Assembly: GCA_020310875.1 (NCBI GenBank)
Contig: CM035433.1
Coordinates: forward strand, 105,084,758-105,148,757
Direction: 5' to 3'
Origin: Ceratopteris richardii
Lineage: Eukaryota; Streptophyta; Polypodiopsida; Polypodiales; Pteridaceae
DNA length: 64,000 bases
Shown: in pieces, positions 10,512 to 22,362 of the stretch
Layout of the letters: each line of letters opens with the position of its first letter
Numbering within the stretch: the first letter of the stretch is position 1
Program-made: the position numbers and the translations under genes
Notes under the pieces: model-generated
The model's database searches: none
Told to the model about the DNA's origin: nothing
What the model saw: the letters and a program-made list of their open reading frames with translations, nothing else

Positions 10512-12489
10512 CTAATATAGTTCTATAAAGTTTTATCAAAGCTCATCTATGATCTCTATATGTTTTGAGAGAAATTAAGCCTAGAATAAAAAATGGTCTT
10601 TGTGTGCATGCCTAGTAAAGGCAATAAGTAGCATGTCTTGGAGGCATTGGTACTCAAAGTAGGAGCAAGTATTTTGAGTCGAATAACTTTCATTAAAAGG
10701 ATCACATAGGATGGTTTTAGTGTACAAAATCTATGAGGCTCATTTTTTTGGAACATAGAGAATCATTTTTCTGAGCTGACATAGCTATCTGTAAAAATAC
10801 ATGTGGGGCTATTGATGCTTCAAGATGCATTGGAAAAGTTTACATTCTCGTATCAACAATGATATGATTTGGATAATCCTTTATAGATTTAGTAAACATG
10901 CATATTTTTTTTCCTATTTAAGAAAACAATTTATGTAGCTCAATTTGCAAAATTATTTATGTAGAATTATTTTGTCCATCATAATTTTGCTAAAGTTAAT
11001 TTATTAGATTGTAATTTTAGTTTCTAAATCATTCATGGGTTGCATTGTTTAAGAAATGAAGTTCCGAATTTGCTTTGATTTTTTCATTTCATCCTTAAAG
11101 TAATGAGAAAAGTGAGCCTACTAATAGCACCATTCTTAATTTACTATGTTTTTATAATATTCATAATCCAAGAATATTTATTAGCATTTAGATTTTTTTC
11201 GATTAACACACGTTGCTAATAGACATGCACTTTTTTTAAATAATGTATAGTAAAAATCTTCCCACTCCCATGCCACTAGCTCAAAATGATAATCCTATGG
11301 ATGATTCTATGGCTAGAGATCATATGTCTATACTTCATGAGGTAGAGGAGATTCAAGAATGTTACACATAAGGCTAATAAGAAAATAGTAACCAAACAAT
11401 TTACTAAAAATCATTTCTTATCATTTCATATTATTCAAGGGAATTGAAAAACATTACACATAATCCTAAACTAAAAATAGCACCATGATATTATGGATAA
11501 TTTATATTTATTCAAAACATTGATAAAAATTCTTTTGGATTACATATATTATCTAATTGGAATATTCATAACTCTTTTCATATTATTCTCTTAAAATCCT
11601 TCAAAGAAAATCCACCAATCACTCCCATTTTTGAAGATCCTACATTGATTGAAAACAGATTTTGAAAACTTAATTCCATAAGAAATTATTGATTATGATG
11701 TAACAACTACACACACTATTCATCAAGATCATAGATATTTGGTGAAATATAAAAAACATTCTATTGAAGAATATTAAGGGATTCATAAGACTTCACCTAC
11801 TCCATATTATGGTCATTTGATTACTATATATCATTCACAAAAACATTGAGTATATATGATCTTAGATGTTCAAACTCCATGCATATGTTTTTCTTTTCAC
11901 ATGAAACATGCTTATTCTTGGTCATTGGTGGGACATGTGATTGGCCATCCATCTCTATTTTCTTTATAATAAACTATGGTCATTTGCTTTTTCAATTGGG
12001 AGGTATGTAATTAGCTATGGAAATTTGAATTATGATATTTTCTTTAAATCTCTATGTATTCCATAAAATGACCTTCTTAGGAAAATTATGTGGGTTAAAT
12101 ATGAGGATTTAATGTTATTTGTGTTTTGATTTAGGAAGCAGAGGTTCACAATGGCATGGATGCATTTTGATGTAATTAGAGATATTATATTTTCCATATA
12201 TTTCGTAAATAAAAGACCCATGTAGAGGGTTGACTCTAGTTAGTTTTAAAATGGCTCGTTAATATAAGGAACATCATAGAGAGAGAAACTTTTGTGAATA
12301 AAGTTAAGGCTCACCATAAATGTGAGAAACATTTGCATTATGAGTCTATCTTTCTTAGTGCTCACTTTTGTCATAACATCAATCTTTGGATGTAATGAAA
12401 ATCTATAAATATGTGAATTATGGAGATCCATTTGATAGAATGCATGGGGAGAAATTGTACCCAATATGTGTATTTTTCCTATCTACTAT
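10512..12489. other. AT-rich stretch with no recognised gene
   Basis: About 2 kb between Cop-B1 and Cop-II. Short open frames exist on both strands, but none has a recognisable domain or extends beyond about 70 codons. No LTR edges, tRNA-like boxes or tandem arrays were seen. It may be decayed transposon sequence. Confidence 0.6.
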
Positions 12490-12509
12490 GCATCTCTCGT
12501 TCTTTGTCT

Positions 12510-13380
12510 CTACTTAGTGCCACTCAGATATCTTAAAATCATCTTGACCACTTCCCAATGTTTCTTGCCAAGATTAGACATATATCTGCTCACAACTCCC
12601 ACTGCAAATGCAATGTCTGGTCTCGAAACTACCATAACATACATGAGACTACCAACAACAAATTGATAGGGAATTTTGGTCATGAATTCCTTATCTTCAT
12701 CTGATTTGGGGCAATCATCCTTGCTCAATTTCACATATGTGGGTAAAGGTGTACTCAATGCCTTTCCACCCTGCATATTGAACTTGTGAAGTACTTTGGA
12801 TATGTACTCACTTTGAGACAAGTATATGCATCTTTTACTCCTATCACGAGTAATGCACATGCCAAGAATATTTTGGTATCCCCCAAATCTTTCATATCAA
12901 ATTTCTGACTCAACTTCTTTTTGAGAATTGACAAGTCATAAGAGGACTTCCCAGCAATCAACATATCATCGACGTAAAGTATCAAGCATATCAAGCTACC
13001 ATCTGAGCATCTCTTTGTGTAGAGACAATGATCCTCATTACTTCGAGAATAGCCTTGAGACTTCATAAAAGCATCAAACTTCTAGTACCATTGTCTAGGG
13101 GACTGTTTAAGTCCATACAAGCTCTTCTTGAGATTACAAACTAGACTTTCCTTGCCAGGAACTACATAACCCTTTGGTTGTTCCATATAGATCTTATCTA
13201 TAAGATCTCCATGCAAGAACGCAGTTTTCACATCCATTTGGACTAGCTCTAAGTCCTCCATTGCAATGAATCCAAGCACCATGTGTAGGGTAGTCATCTT
13301 GACCACTGGAGAGAAGATTTCCTCAAAATCAACACCATGTTGTTGCTTCCCATTTACATGGTAAAGCTTTCCTGCACTTT
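12510..13380 (-). pseudogene. Copia reverse transcriptase (Cop-II)
   Basis: The minus strand reads the later Copia RT blocks: LVQMDVKTAFLHGDLIDKIYMEQPKG and VCNLKKSLYGLKQSPRQWY at 13082-13306, LILYVDDMLIAGKS (catalytic YVDD) near 12960-12985, and KFDMKDLGD. The connection toward RNase H follows (STPLPTYVKLSKDD, VGSLMYVMVVSRPDIAFAVG) at 12510-12760. Well recognisable but broken. Confidence 0.9.
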
Positions 13381-13545
13381 GGCAAAGGTATTAAATCCCA
13401 AGTACCATTCTTGTGAATAGAATCATACTCACTCTTCATGGCACGCTCCCACTTGACATGATCCTATGTCTGCATAGCCTCTTTGTAGCAAGATGGCTCA
13501 CTGGCATCTGTTAGCGTAACGAAATCTGAACTTGGAACATATCTA

Positions 13546-14740
13546 TCAGGTGGACGTGAGACATACAGATTGTCTCAATTGTTGCTGAACAGGAACATGT
13601 GCAAACTGATCTGAATGGACATTCTCTTGAACATCCCTATGTGCAGCATTTTTATGCATGTTAACTGGAGGACTAGTATCCTCAAACACGACTCTTCTCA
13701 CTTCAACCTCCTTAATGGGTTGTTTATGCATCTTAGACTCATTGAAAATGACATCACTACTTCTGATCACTGATCGTGTTTCAGGATCCCATAAGCGATA
13801 TCCAAATTGTCCTTCTCAACCATATCCATGAAAAATGCATTTCTTTGACTTATGGTCCAACTTTTGTCTAAGATTCTTGGGTATATGAACATATGCTTCA
13901 CACCAAAAACTCCAAGATGATCATAATATGGTGGCTTCCTTATCCATAACTCTTGTGCCACTATTAGGTGAAAGGTTAATCACATGAAATGTAGTCAATA
14001 CTGCTTCTACCAAAAAACCTTGTGAGAGGTTTGCATGATGCAACATAGAGACTACTCTATCTTGAATAGTTCTATTCATCCTCTCAAATACACCATTTTG
14101 TATTGGGGTATATGGAGCTCTAAACTCTCTACGAATCCCCCTAGACTGACAAAAAAGGCTCAATTCATGTGAGGTATACTCACCCCCATTATCTGAACGT
14201 AAAGCCTTAACCTTAGTTCCATTTTCAGTCTCGACTGAAGCAAGCCATTTTCTAAAAGTAGGGAATACCTCATCCTTCGAGTTGATAGGATATACCTAGA
14301 CTTTTTTAGTAGCATCATCTATGAAAGTGAGAAAGTAAAGAGAACCACCTAAGGACCTAGTGGGCATAGGACCACACACATCTGTATGAACGAGATCCAA
14401 AGGCTGAATTGAAGAGTCAATGTGCATTTTATGCACATTTCAGGTTTTCTTTCCATATTGACAATGCTTACAAAATGAAAAATCTGAGAAAGATAACACA
14501 GGTAAGTAGCCAGAACAAGAAAGATTTTCCATTGCACTATGAGATATATGGCCCAAAAGACCATGCCAAATACAAGCCATAGGCTCTTCAGTAAGAGCTA
14601 ACAAGTGTTCTTTCTGTGATAAATAAAGGATAAAGTGAGCCACCTTTACTTCCTTTTGCAATAACCATATTGCCCTTTGATATATGAAAGGACGGAGCAT
14701 AGAAGACCACCTTGTAACCAAGGTCATCAAGTTGACCAAC
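13546..14740 (-). pseudogene. Copia integrase region (Cop-II)
   Basis: Minus-strand pieces in order: a GAG-pre-integrase segment (CIWHGLLGHISHSAMENLS, about 14515-14575), the zinc-binding CKHCQYGKKT at about 14445-14475, and the integrase core ending in a PYTPIQNGVFERMNRTIQD motif near 14055-14110, which includes the catalytic Glu region. The C-terminal segment with KHMFIYPRILDKSW and a linker run to about 13546. Fossil. Confidence 0.85.
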
Positions 14741-14839
14741 TGAAATCAAACTTCGTGATAACTGAGGTACATGGCGTACATTATGCATAGTAAATTTTGA
14801 ACCATCAATGAACTGCACAATCACATCTCTAATCCCCAC

Positions 14840-15890
14840 AACATCACACTAGTAAGAGTCACCAAGTCTCACGGTACCAAGAGACTTTGCTGCATAATTA
14901 GAGAACCATTCTCTATGTGGTGTCACATGGAAAGAAGCACCAAAATCTAGCAACCACATGTGGGAAAGACAATCAGCCATAAGCGCCTCAGTTGGCACAG
15001 TACTATCAAGTGTCAAGACATCAACATCATGAGAAATAGCATTAGTTTCTTCAATCTTCGCAGTCGAAGTAGATGGTGCAGGTAAATTTTTAACATGCCC
15101 ATCAACATTCTGTCCTTTAGCATTCTTTAATGCATAACAGTCTTTCTTATGAAATAATGGCATTCGATATCACTCTTCCTTGATTTACTTCTACTCTTAT
15201 TCTGTTGACCATTCTTTTCCTTGTTCTTGCTCTTGCCACATTGCTGATTCTTTCCTTGGTAAGAATCACGAACATTATATGCATCTCCACTCTGAGTGCC
15301 AACCATAGATTTTCTACGAATCTCCTCACTCAAGAGTGCTCCACATATGTCATCATAGACGAGTTTACCACCAGATGCACTATTGCTAATAGTTGTGCAA
15401 AACGTATCCCATGATGATGGCAGGGTGAATAACAACAATACTGCTTTCATTTCATTATCGATATCCATTTTCTGAGCCTATAATTGGGAGAATATAGCAT
15501 CAAACTCATTCAGATGAGTAGCAACACTATTTGTGTCCTTCATACGAAGGTCATATAATTTTCTCATCAGATACACTTTGTTTGATGCCGTCTCTTTTTC
15601 ATATGTATTGCATAACTTCTTCCAAATCTCCTCTGCACTTTCATAGTCTAATACTATAAAGTAAACATTATCTGCCAGGTGCAAGCGAATGGTAGACCTG
15701 GCCATTTCATCTAGCTCATGCCAATCATCTTCATCCATGTCAGCAGGCTTCTTTGAAATCCCATTTACTGGCTTCCATTGCCCCCTTTGAATCCGCACAT
15801 CTTAAATCTGATGCTTCCATAGAGCAAAGTTTGTGCCATCAAATTTTTGAATCTCAAAATGGTCTTTTCCCTACAAGTTATAGCTCCTCC
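14840..15890 (-). pseudogene. Copia gag and protease (Cop-II)
   Basis: Reading down the minus strand from about 15890, the Gag start (FEIQKFDGTNFALWKHQI) is followed by capsid helices (DEMARSTIRLHLADNVYF, AEEIWKKLCNTYEKETASNK, LNEFDAIFSQL). A basic Lys-rich stretch and a His/Cys knuckle-like segment come near 15120-15170. The protease-like segment (HMWLLDFGASFHVT) is near 14925-14970. This matches the order in plant Copia elements of the 'KFDGTNFALWK' Gag type. Broken. Confidence 0.85.
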
Positions 15891-16807
15891 TCGAAACAGT
15901 GGCACTCCCTGATCCACCAGATGTGCAATAGAATGATAATGGATCTAGAAGAGTCCAAACACCAACAAGTAAGTGTATCAAAGAGTAAATCCACCACTGA
16001 CTAAACCAGAAATCTGGAAAAATTTTGCTAGGGTATCCTTTGCAAAATGAGCATATGACCAGTGTCAAAATATCATAAAAGTTTAAGTACTGACATGTTT
16101 ACCTACATAGTGAATCACTGACTCCACTGCATATAATTAGTTACCCAATAGAAGCCAACTAGGCTTATCCAACACCTATGAACAACTATCATACATCTCC
16201 TATGGCAAGCCTGGGTAAGTCTTCTACCTGCATCACCGAAGAGACCCCGAAATCTAGGTGTCTCCCAATTAAGAAAACCTCACCAGGACCCTCTTTTTCA
16301 AACGTAAAAGGCTTTATTCAAAAACGTAACCACTATATCAATGACCACATGGACGTACATAAGCGATATCCACAAAAGTGTACATGGTGTGTATGTGCTC
16401 AATATATGTAGTAAAGTGACACTAAAAGGTTGAATGCACAGCCCAAAAACTAGCCAACAACACCTGCAAGTGTCTATCAACTCTGATGTTTTAGGCCCAA
16501 AAACCTGCATAAATTTGCAGCGGCTGCTCCCACCAAAACTAGAAACCTTTCAAGAAACATGTAGTTTTATGAGTGTGGCTAAAAACACAGCCACAAAGGT
16601 TGATATTTGTTGTCCGAGAAGTACAGAGAACACTCTTCTTGATGTTCTTGGACCTGTATGAAGATAACTATGTGCAAAAGTACTCCAAAGTTGCTCCAAA
16701 AGACACCCCAAAAATGCTTCAGAAACAGACCTTGAAAGCAAAGAATGAAGCTTTGAGGGAAAAAACATGTTCAAGGTAATGTTAACCTTAGTCTTTCCCC
16801 TTCTTTA
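15891..16807. other. Leader of Cop-II, no coding content recognised
   Basis: About 0.9 kb between the Gag start and the 5S-like short element, still inside Cop-II on the minus strand. Short frames on both strands show no domains. No repeats or promoter were recognised. Such a long leader is unusual for Copia, so part of it may be inserted sequence. Confidence 0.4.
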
Positions 16808-17062
16808 GGCACCACAAGAGTGTAGCTTAGTGGTAAGAGATTTCCATCGTTAAGCGAGCTTTGGGGGGAACAGTACTGGGATGGGTGACCTCTCAAGAAG
16901 TATCGGGAACCTTCATCTTCCTTGATCGTTGAGGTCCTCCCTCGCGCGTAGCCAATGGTGCCAACGATGACTTCGGTGACTTGGATGACAAGGTATGCTA
17001 AGGTCTATGCCTTGGTCATCGCCTTAGACGTAAGCCTTGGAGAAATCTGAGGGGGGGGGGCT
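16808..17062 (+). mobile_element. Short element with 5S-rRNA-like head (SINE-like)
   Basis: The stretch 16844-16910 closely follows the 3' half of plant 5S rRNA. GTTAAGCGAGCTT at 16849 corresponds to the 5S A-box region. GGGATGGGTGACCTC at 16878-16892 is the 5S C-box, followed by an AAGAAGT analogue of the GGGAAGTC segment. Just upstream, TAGCTTAGTGG at 16823-16833 fits the tRNA A-box consensus. The unit then runs through a GC-rich body (about 16920-17045) to a run of ten G at about 17052-17061. An RNA polymerase III-driven SINE with a 5S-derived, perhaps tRNA/5S mixed, promoter is my best reading. Cassandra-type LTR elements also carry 5S sequence, but no matching LTR pair or same-strand primer site is seen here. 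Confidence 0.5.
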
Positions 17063-17104
17063 CGCTTCGCTCGCACAAAAGGAACAAAGCTTTTGCCTCA
17101 AAAT

Positions 17105-17116
17105 GCTCTGATACCA
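17105..17116 (-). other. Primer-binding site, initiator-Met tRNA type (Cop-II)
   Basis: The minus strand reads TGGTATCAGAGC one base inside the LTR that ends at 17118, an exact match to the plant initiator-Met priming site. Confidence 0.85.
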
Positions 17117-17117
17117 G

Positions 17118-17423
17118 TGAAGTAATTCGATGGCGATGCACCACAGTGCGTTCTCCTTCTCGAAGAGCTTCACGACAATGTCCCCAGAGTAGAAAATTGA
17201 GCTCTTAGGGCCGCACATAGTACTCCGCACAAAGACTATAAAATACGCAGAGAACACAATACACAGGGAGCACGAAGACAGACTTCTTAGGTCCTACAAA
17301 TGCGATCAAACTTACAGTCTATGATTGACCAGGCCACTATATGTTTTATTAAAGAACATATACAAAGAAGTGTCCGATGGCCATTTGGCCTTTCACATGG
17401 ACACTAACGATAACATTAGCACA
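17118..17423 (-). repeat. 5' LTR of Cop-II (about 306 bp)
   Basis: In element orientation it starts TGTGCTAATG at 17423 and ends TTACTTCA at 17118, one base before the primer-binding site. The start is inferred from the TG...CA rule only. A TATTTTATAG stretch on the minus strand near 17240-17250 may be the TATA box. Confidence 0.6.
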
Positions 17424-18069
17424 AGTTAAGATGTGGCGATCATGAATAGAAACCACTGGTTGTATGATGGGATCAATAAATTCTAAACCCCATTTTTTGA
17501 AGAGTTTAAGAGGCATGAGTCATTGTAAGGGAAAATGTTGAGGAGGTAGCGATTGTCTAGTTCTGTGACAGAGGTCTAGTTCTGTGATAGAGATCATAGG
17601 TTATAGTATATTGGCAAATATCTTGATGCATAGTAGTCCACAAAAGACCGCTCTAAGACTTTTCTCAAAGTAAGATCAGAAGAAAAAAATTTGGTTGTCA
17701 ATTGTGAATGTGCCATAACTAGAACCAATGGTAGTTTGTGTGTCAAAAACACCAAAGCCCAACTCCATACTACTTTTGATAGTATAATTGGCGAACAATA
17801 ACCCATAATTATTGATTATATTGGGCCAACTCTTTTGAGCCGCTAAAGACAAATTGTTAGGTGATATGCCTATGTTCAAAACGGTACAAGGTGTATCATA
17901 GTAAGTTTCAACCAAATTCCATCAAATAGCATGGTGATCCGGTGTAACCCTATAGCTACGTGGATCAGTGAATGAATCATCAATATCAGTCGAAGCCTCA
18001 TCAAAACCTGATTGGGATAAAAAATCAACAATCACATGGGCAACACCAAGGCAATGGATTACATCATAA

Positions 18070-19320
18070 TTAAATCCTTATAATAGGATAACCTAAGGAG
18101 CCACATGGCCTACCAAATTTTGTTATTTCATGAGGTAGGTAAAAGTGGAATGATCTAGTGAAAGGTAAATTTATGCCCAAGTAGGTAATGTCAAATTTTT
18201 TGATATAATAGATTAATCCCAAGCATTCACACTCGTTCATTGAGTAATTTAGCTCAATGGGTGCCACTTAAAGGCTCACATAGTATTTAGGTATGTACCA
18301 CTTCATATTTTGTTGGATCAACTCACTCCCAATGGTAATGTCCAAAGCATTGACAAAAACATGAAAAGGTTGCTCCCGATTTGGTGCTGGCAAAATAGAT
18401 GCTTGAGTGAATAAGGTTTTCAACATGTTATAGGTGATCTCACATTGAAGGGTCCACATGAATGCATGAGATGCAACATTAGCTATTTGATTAATTGGGA
18501 TGGGAATATGGTCTAAGAGTCTCAAGTGGTGGTCATGCCACCAAATCTGATCAAGAAAGGGAAAAACTTCTTTAGGAGACTTGATGGAGGAGCCTCTAGG
18601 ATAGCCTACACCTCCTTCGCGTAAACCTAAATGCACTACTTTGAGATTTTACATCCCAAGAATCTTCCATAGGAAAGGAAAGAAAGACTTGTTCAGATTT
18701 AGAAAAAGACGATACTTTGGGTACCTAGTAAAGCATAATTCAAGGTGTTCCAAGTGATCGATCTGAGCACCAAGATGAAAAAAATATTTCAAGAAGAATC
18801 GCATGGAACTAGTTAGATATGTGGAGAAGATTTCCTACATGCACCTTTGAAAGGTGATCGGTGCTTTTCTTAACCTGAAACACATTAGTGTAGGAAAAAA
18901 ACCCCCAATTCATGATAAACCTTGGCTTCAGTGTGTCTTGCGCATCCATTTGTACTTTATTATAACCGTTTTACACATCTATAAAAGAATAGATTTCTTT
19001 TTTTGCTACCTTATCTAATTTGATGTCTAAAAGGGTAATGGGAAGGGATCATGAATAGCGGAAACATTGAGTTTCATATAGTCTACACAAACTCTTGATT
19101 ATTTGTTCTTCTTTGGGACAATGACTATTGGGGAGATCCACTCCGTATGATCTATAGGAACAATGAAACCTACGTCCAATAATCTCTCAATCTCATCCTT
19201 AACTTGTTCAACATAATGTGGATTCATGTGACAACTAGCCTGCTTGGCCGAATAAACATTTGGTTTAAAAATTACTCTATGCTTATAAATGGTTGGGTCA
19301 AGACCATCCATGTCCTGGTA
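18070..19320 (-). pseudogene. Gypsy RT and RNase H (G2)
   Basis: The RT opening at 19099-19311 reads GLDPTIYKHRV, HMNPHYVEQVKDEIERLL, VGFIVPIDHTEWISPIVIV and VPKKNK. At 18268-18640 the RT-RNase H junction is seen (TLFTQASILPAPNREQPFHV, then a VNALDITIGSELIQQN segment). At 18070-18267 the RNase H block ELNYSMNECECLGLIYYIKKF is followed by a LPFTRSFHFYL-type stretch. Typical Ty3/Gypsy, many breaks. Confidence 0.85.
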
Positions 19321-19929
19321 ATCCTAAGTGAAAACATCAGTGAACTACATGTAGAGTAGGTGGATCATTGTTTGATGAAAATCTTCACTTAAGGTCACAC
19401 ACAATTCAATACATCATAGGTCATCAGATTGTCCTAGGTCATAAATGATGGTCTAATCCTCAGGAACACGTGTATTTCATTCTTTTTTTCATATCAAAAT
19501 ATGGTACTTATCTAGAGTATGTTTGGGTTCCTCTGTCGTCTAAGTAATCATGTAGGCACTTGGTTCCTCTTAATAAAAAATAGTGTAAAGTCCAATTGTC
19601 CTAATGATAGAAGATCTTGGTTGGCTTCCAAAAAAGCCATTTCATCTTCAAAGAACACATCCAGCATGTGTAACATGGTGGAAATCACAGTGTACTAAGT
19701 CATCTAAAAGTATCACATATTTAAGGTTATTTTATTTAAAGACAAGCTAATGCAAGGAATAGTTCTACATTTCTTTTTCTTACACTATTCATGGTCTACA
19801 TAACAATAAATTATAATCTAGACTTGAGTTAGATAAATTCTATGACAATGGCCATGGGGAATGTTGCACCCTCGAGGGATATCCAATTGGGTGGACCCAT
19901 GATGTTTTTGCAATTTGAATAAAGAACTT

Positions 19930-20040
19930 TATAACTCAATCTAGCTCCAACTTATTCTCTTACATAGGGCAGTAGTGGCAATATTAACTCGTGTGTTGCC
20001 ATCAATCAAAACTTTTGGTATGCATTTACTTTTTTAGCAC
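19930..20040 (-). pseudogene. Gypsy aspartic protease trace (G2)
   Basis: The minus strand around 19980-20035 reads KVLIDGNTRVNIATTA, which resembles the flap-side active-site strand of Gypsy retropepsins (LIDGGA-type followed by VN). It lies at the expected place between gag and RT. Between here and the RT (19320-19930) I see no further recognisable coding sequence. Confidence 0.4.
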
Positions 20041-20399
20041 ATGTCTAGTTCTAGTTGAACTATTGTAATACTGGCTTCCAAATGCAAATATAAGTAAAAA
20101 TGATATGCTTACTATTTATAGAAACCAAAGAACAGTGTAAGAAAATATCCTAGTGGCACAATGATTGGAGCCTATGATAGAAGATCCCAAGCTCTAAAAT
20201 TATCTAGCTTTCCTACATCTCCACTCTCAGTTGTGTTGGATGGTAGTACTATACTGGGTGGATTAATGCTATTTGAACCTTGCTCAATGATCAAAAGATC
20301 AAATCTAGTTCTTGTGCCTATTTGATTGCCTTGGTAGCTATGTTTTATTGCTCTTTGATACTGGTTCAAAAATAGTAGCAAAAGGTTGTAGAAACTTCC

Positions 20400-21720
20400 T
20401 TGACCTAGTTTGTATAGCCATCTTCTTCACTTTATCTCATAACCACTTTTTTCCCCTTATCAAGGTCATACTAATCCCTACTCCTCCCTTGTTTTCTTCC
20501 CCCTTCCTAAGTAGGAGAGTTCCCTTGTGCATGGCTAGGAGATAAGCACCTTAAACACAAGTTTTTCCTCTTGGCCCTCTCATTCTACTCAATTGGTAAT
20601 TTGGGCCCTTGTGATCTTTGTTTCTTTATAAATAGTTTGTTTTTCCCCATGATTACTTTATTCTTAAACTTGGTTGTACTAATGTTTGAGGGGATGATCC
20701 ATCTCCAAAGGAGTATACTAAGGATGCTTATGGTCCTCTTAGATCTAAGTGTATTTGATTGCCTCAAAATTTTTAGGTGTGTTTCTTCTCACCTCCCTCT
20801 TAATGGCTTTTTCTAAGCCCTTAACGAACCTCTAATCTTTTGAAAGTCATTCAACCCCTTGAGCTTTAGAATGATCTCCCTATAGTGGGATATGTAGATA
20901 GACAAAGGACTAACTCTTTGTGTAATCCTATCTCACTCATCTCGATTCCTCTCTTCCTCATTCTTAAGAAGAAACTATTTCAAAGAAAGAGTTTCAAACT
21001 AAGTGTAGTCCGTAGGGATGGATATCTCTTCCCTGAAACTCATCCACCACTTATAAGCACGTGGACTAAGTGAGAGACTCAGCTCTAGCACACGATACTT
21101 AGGTGGGGTGCCCTTTAGTTGATGTAGTTCATTCCGCTTTTGCAAGAAAGTATAGACTTGGAGTTCATTGAATCTTATTGAATGCAGTTTCAGAACATGA
21201 CAAAAAAAATACTTCGATCAGATCTTGAAGTGCCAAGCTATTTCTCAGAGAACTTCACCATGTCAGAGTGGGAAGAGGATATGGAAAACATGAAGCAAGA
21301 GCTACTTTGCAATGTGAAGAAGTTGCTTTTCAAAGGTGTTTCACCTTATTCTTTTGCCCAATTTCCCTCTCCACATCCCAAAGTACATGTGTGTATGCCC
21401 CCAAGAAAAAATATTGCTTATATTCTTCAATTTTCTTCTTCAAAGCAGCAAGAAAATAAGTTTTGTATACCTCTTTGGAGTGGAAGGAACGGCTCCTTAA
21501 TCTCCTTCAAAATTTGTGGGAGCTTATGAGGAATGTATCCCATATATCAATGTACAATGCCATTTTCGGCCTTCATGTAGGGTCTCATGAGAGTAATTTA
21601 TATCCTAGAGGGGAGGATGAGAGGGAGGTAGGAGTTTTGAGCAGCTCTCCTTTGCACCCTTTTGTATGAAAAGACTTACGTGCTCGGTTCTCTATTGGAG
21701 GTCGCGGGTGTGGACTTTCT
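20400..21720 (-). pseudogene. Degenerate Gypsy gag region (G2)
   Basis: Purine-rich on the minus strand, with short Gag-like pieces, such as a stretch near 20585-20767 ending KKQRSQGP that resembles the linker ahead of a Gag zinc knuckle. It occupies the gag position between the primer site at 21.73 kb and the protease trace. The plus-strand frame at 21182-21529 (115 codons) in this region has no recognised domain and is probably incidental. Confidence 0.4.
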
Positions 21721-21731
21721 TTCATCTGCTT

Positions 21732-21743
21732 GCTCGGATACCA
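21732..21743 (-). other. Primer-binding site variant (G2)
   Basis: The minus strand reads TGGTATCCGAGC, one base different from the initiator-Met tRNA complement. It is followed on the plus strand, after two bases, by TGATAGG, a plausible LTR end. Confidence 0.6.
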
Positions 21744-21745
21744 AC

Positions 21746-22350
21746 TGATAGGTTCTTGTGTGAATCCTCCCAATTTTGGAGGTTTTGAACACACACTCCG
21801 AAGCATGAGGTAATTGCTATGCCTGCTATTTTCTAGGACTAAACATACGAAGATATTCAATCATCAATCCACCCAACCATGCATTGCCTCTATAGTCTTC
21901 AACTTCCATTTGAGTGCTAAAGTGGCTTCTCACATGATTGCCACTTGGCACTGATGTGAGAACCCATATGTCATAGTAGCTAAGGAAGGGTTCACACCTC
22001 CCTTACTCCAGCTCTCATATAGCAATGTTCATAAAAAAGATTAGCTCTTCTAGCTAAACTATCTTGGAGCTCTAGATTGTACTAGGTTAATCTTGCAATT
22101 TTAGATTGCAACCTCTGCACTTCTACATCATCTCTACATGAAGTAGTTTCTTCACTTTCCATTTGTAAAAAACAAATAGCCAAAATTCTATACATATCTT
22201 GGTATCCAACAATAAACGTTTTAGATATTTGGAATAATCTACGCACTTCCTTGAGCTTGTGCAAGAAAAATTTTCGCCCAATTGACATTGACTCCCTCAC
22301 TGCATGCTTTGACCAAAAGGGAGTATATTGTCTGTGAGACTCCACATTGC
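21746..22350 (-). repeat. Probable 5' LTR of G2, upper edge undefined
   Basis: The stretch begins on the plus strand with TGATAGG just outside the primer site. It has no retroelement protein content and ends where Gypsy A1 homology begins. The far edge cannot be fixed because no second copy is present. A 110-codon minus-strand frame within it (22082-22414) has no recognised domain and overruns into A1. Confidence 0.4.
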
Positions 22351-22362
22351 TTGGTCTCTGAT

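Larger units (their letters stand above)
12490..17423 (-). mobile_element. Copia LTR retrotransposon Cop-II
   Basis: A minus-strand Copia element: 5' LTR at 17118-17423, primer-binding site, a long leader containing a 5S-like short element, gag, protease, integrase and RT. Its RT and integrase differ clearly from Cop-I and Cop-B, so it is a separate lineage. The RNase H end and a 3' LTR are not seen. The upper LTR edge lies beside Gypsy remnant G2. Several breaks; moderately old. Confidence 0.85.
17600..22350 (-). mobile_element. Gypsy LTR retrotransposon remnant G2
   Basis: Minus-strand order: probable LTR above 21746, primer-binding site variant at 21732-21743, degenerate gag (about 20400-21720), protease trace (about 19960-20030), RT and RNase H (18070-19320), then decayed sequence to about 17600. 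The RT start closely resembles G1. It is heavily broken and old. Its upper end meets Gypsy A1 at about 22359, and its lower end lies beside Cop-II. The DNA at 17600-17915 has short frames without recognised domains. Confidence 0.75.

Noticed and set aside
16844-16910. A functional 5S rRNA gene
   Set aside because: Only about the 3' half of the 5S sequence is matched. The start of the gene is replaced by a tRNA-like A-box and unrelated sequence, and there is no tandem arrangement.
16808-17430. A Cassandra-type miniature LTR element around the 5S-like sequence
   Set aside because: The only nearby primer site is on the opposite strand and belongs to the Cop-II LTR, and no LTR pair containing the 5S part is present.
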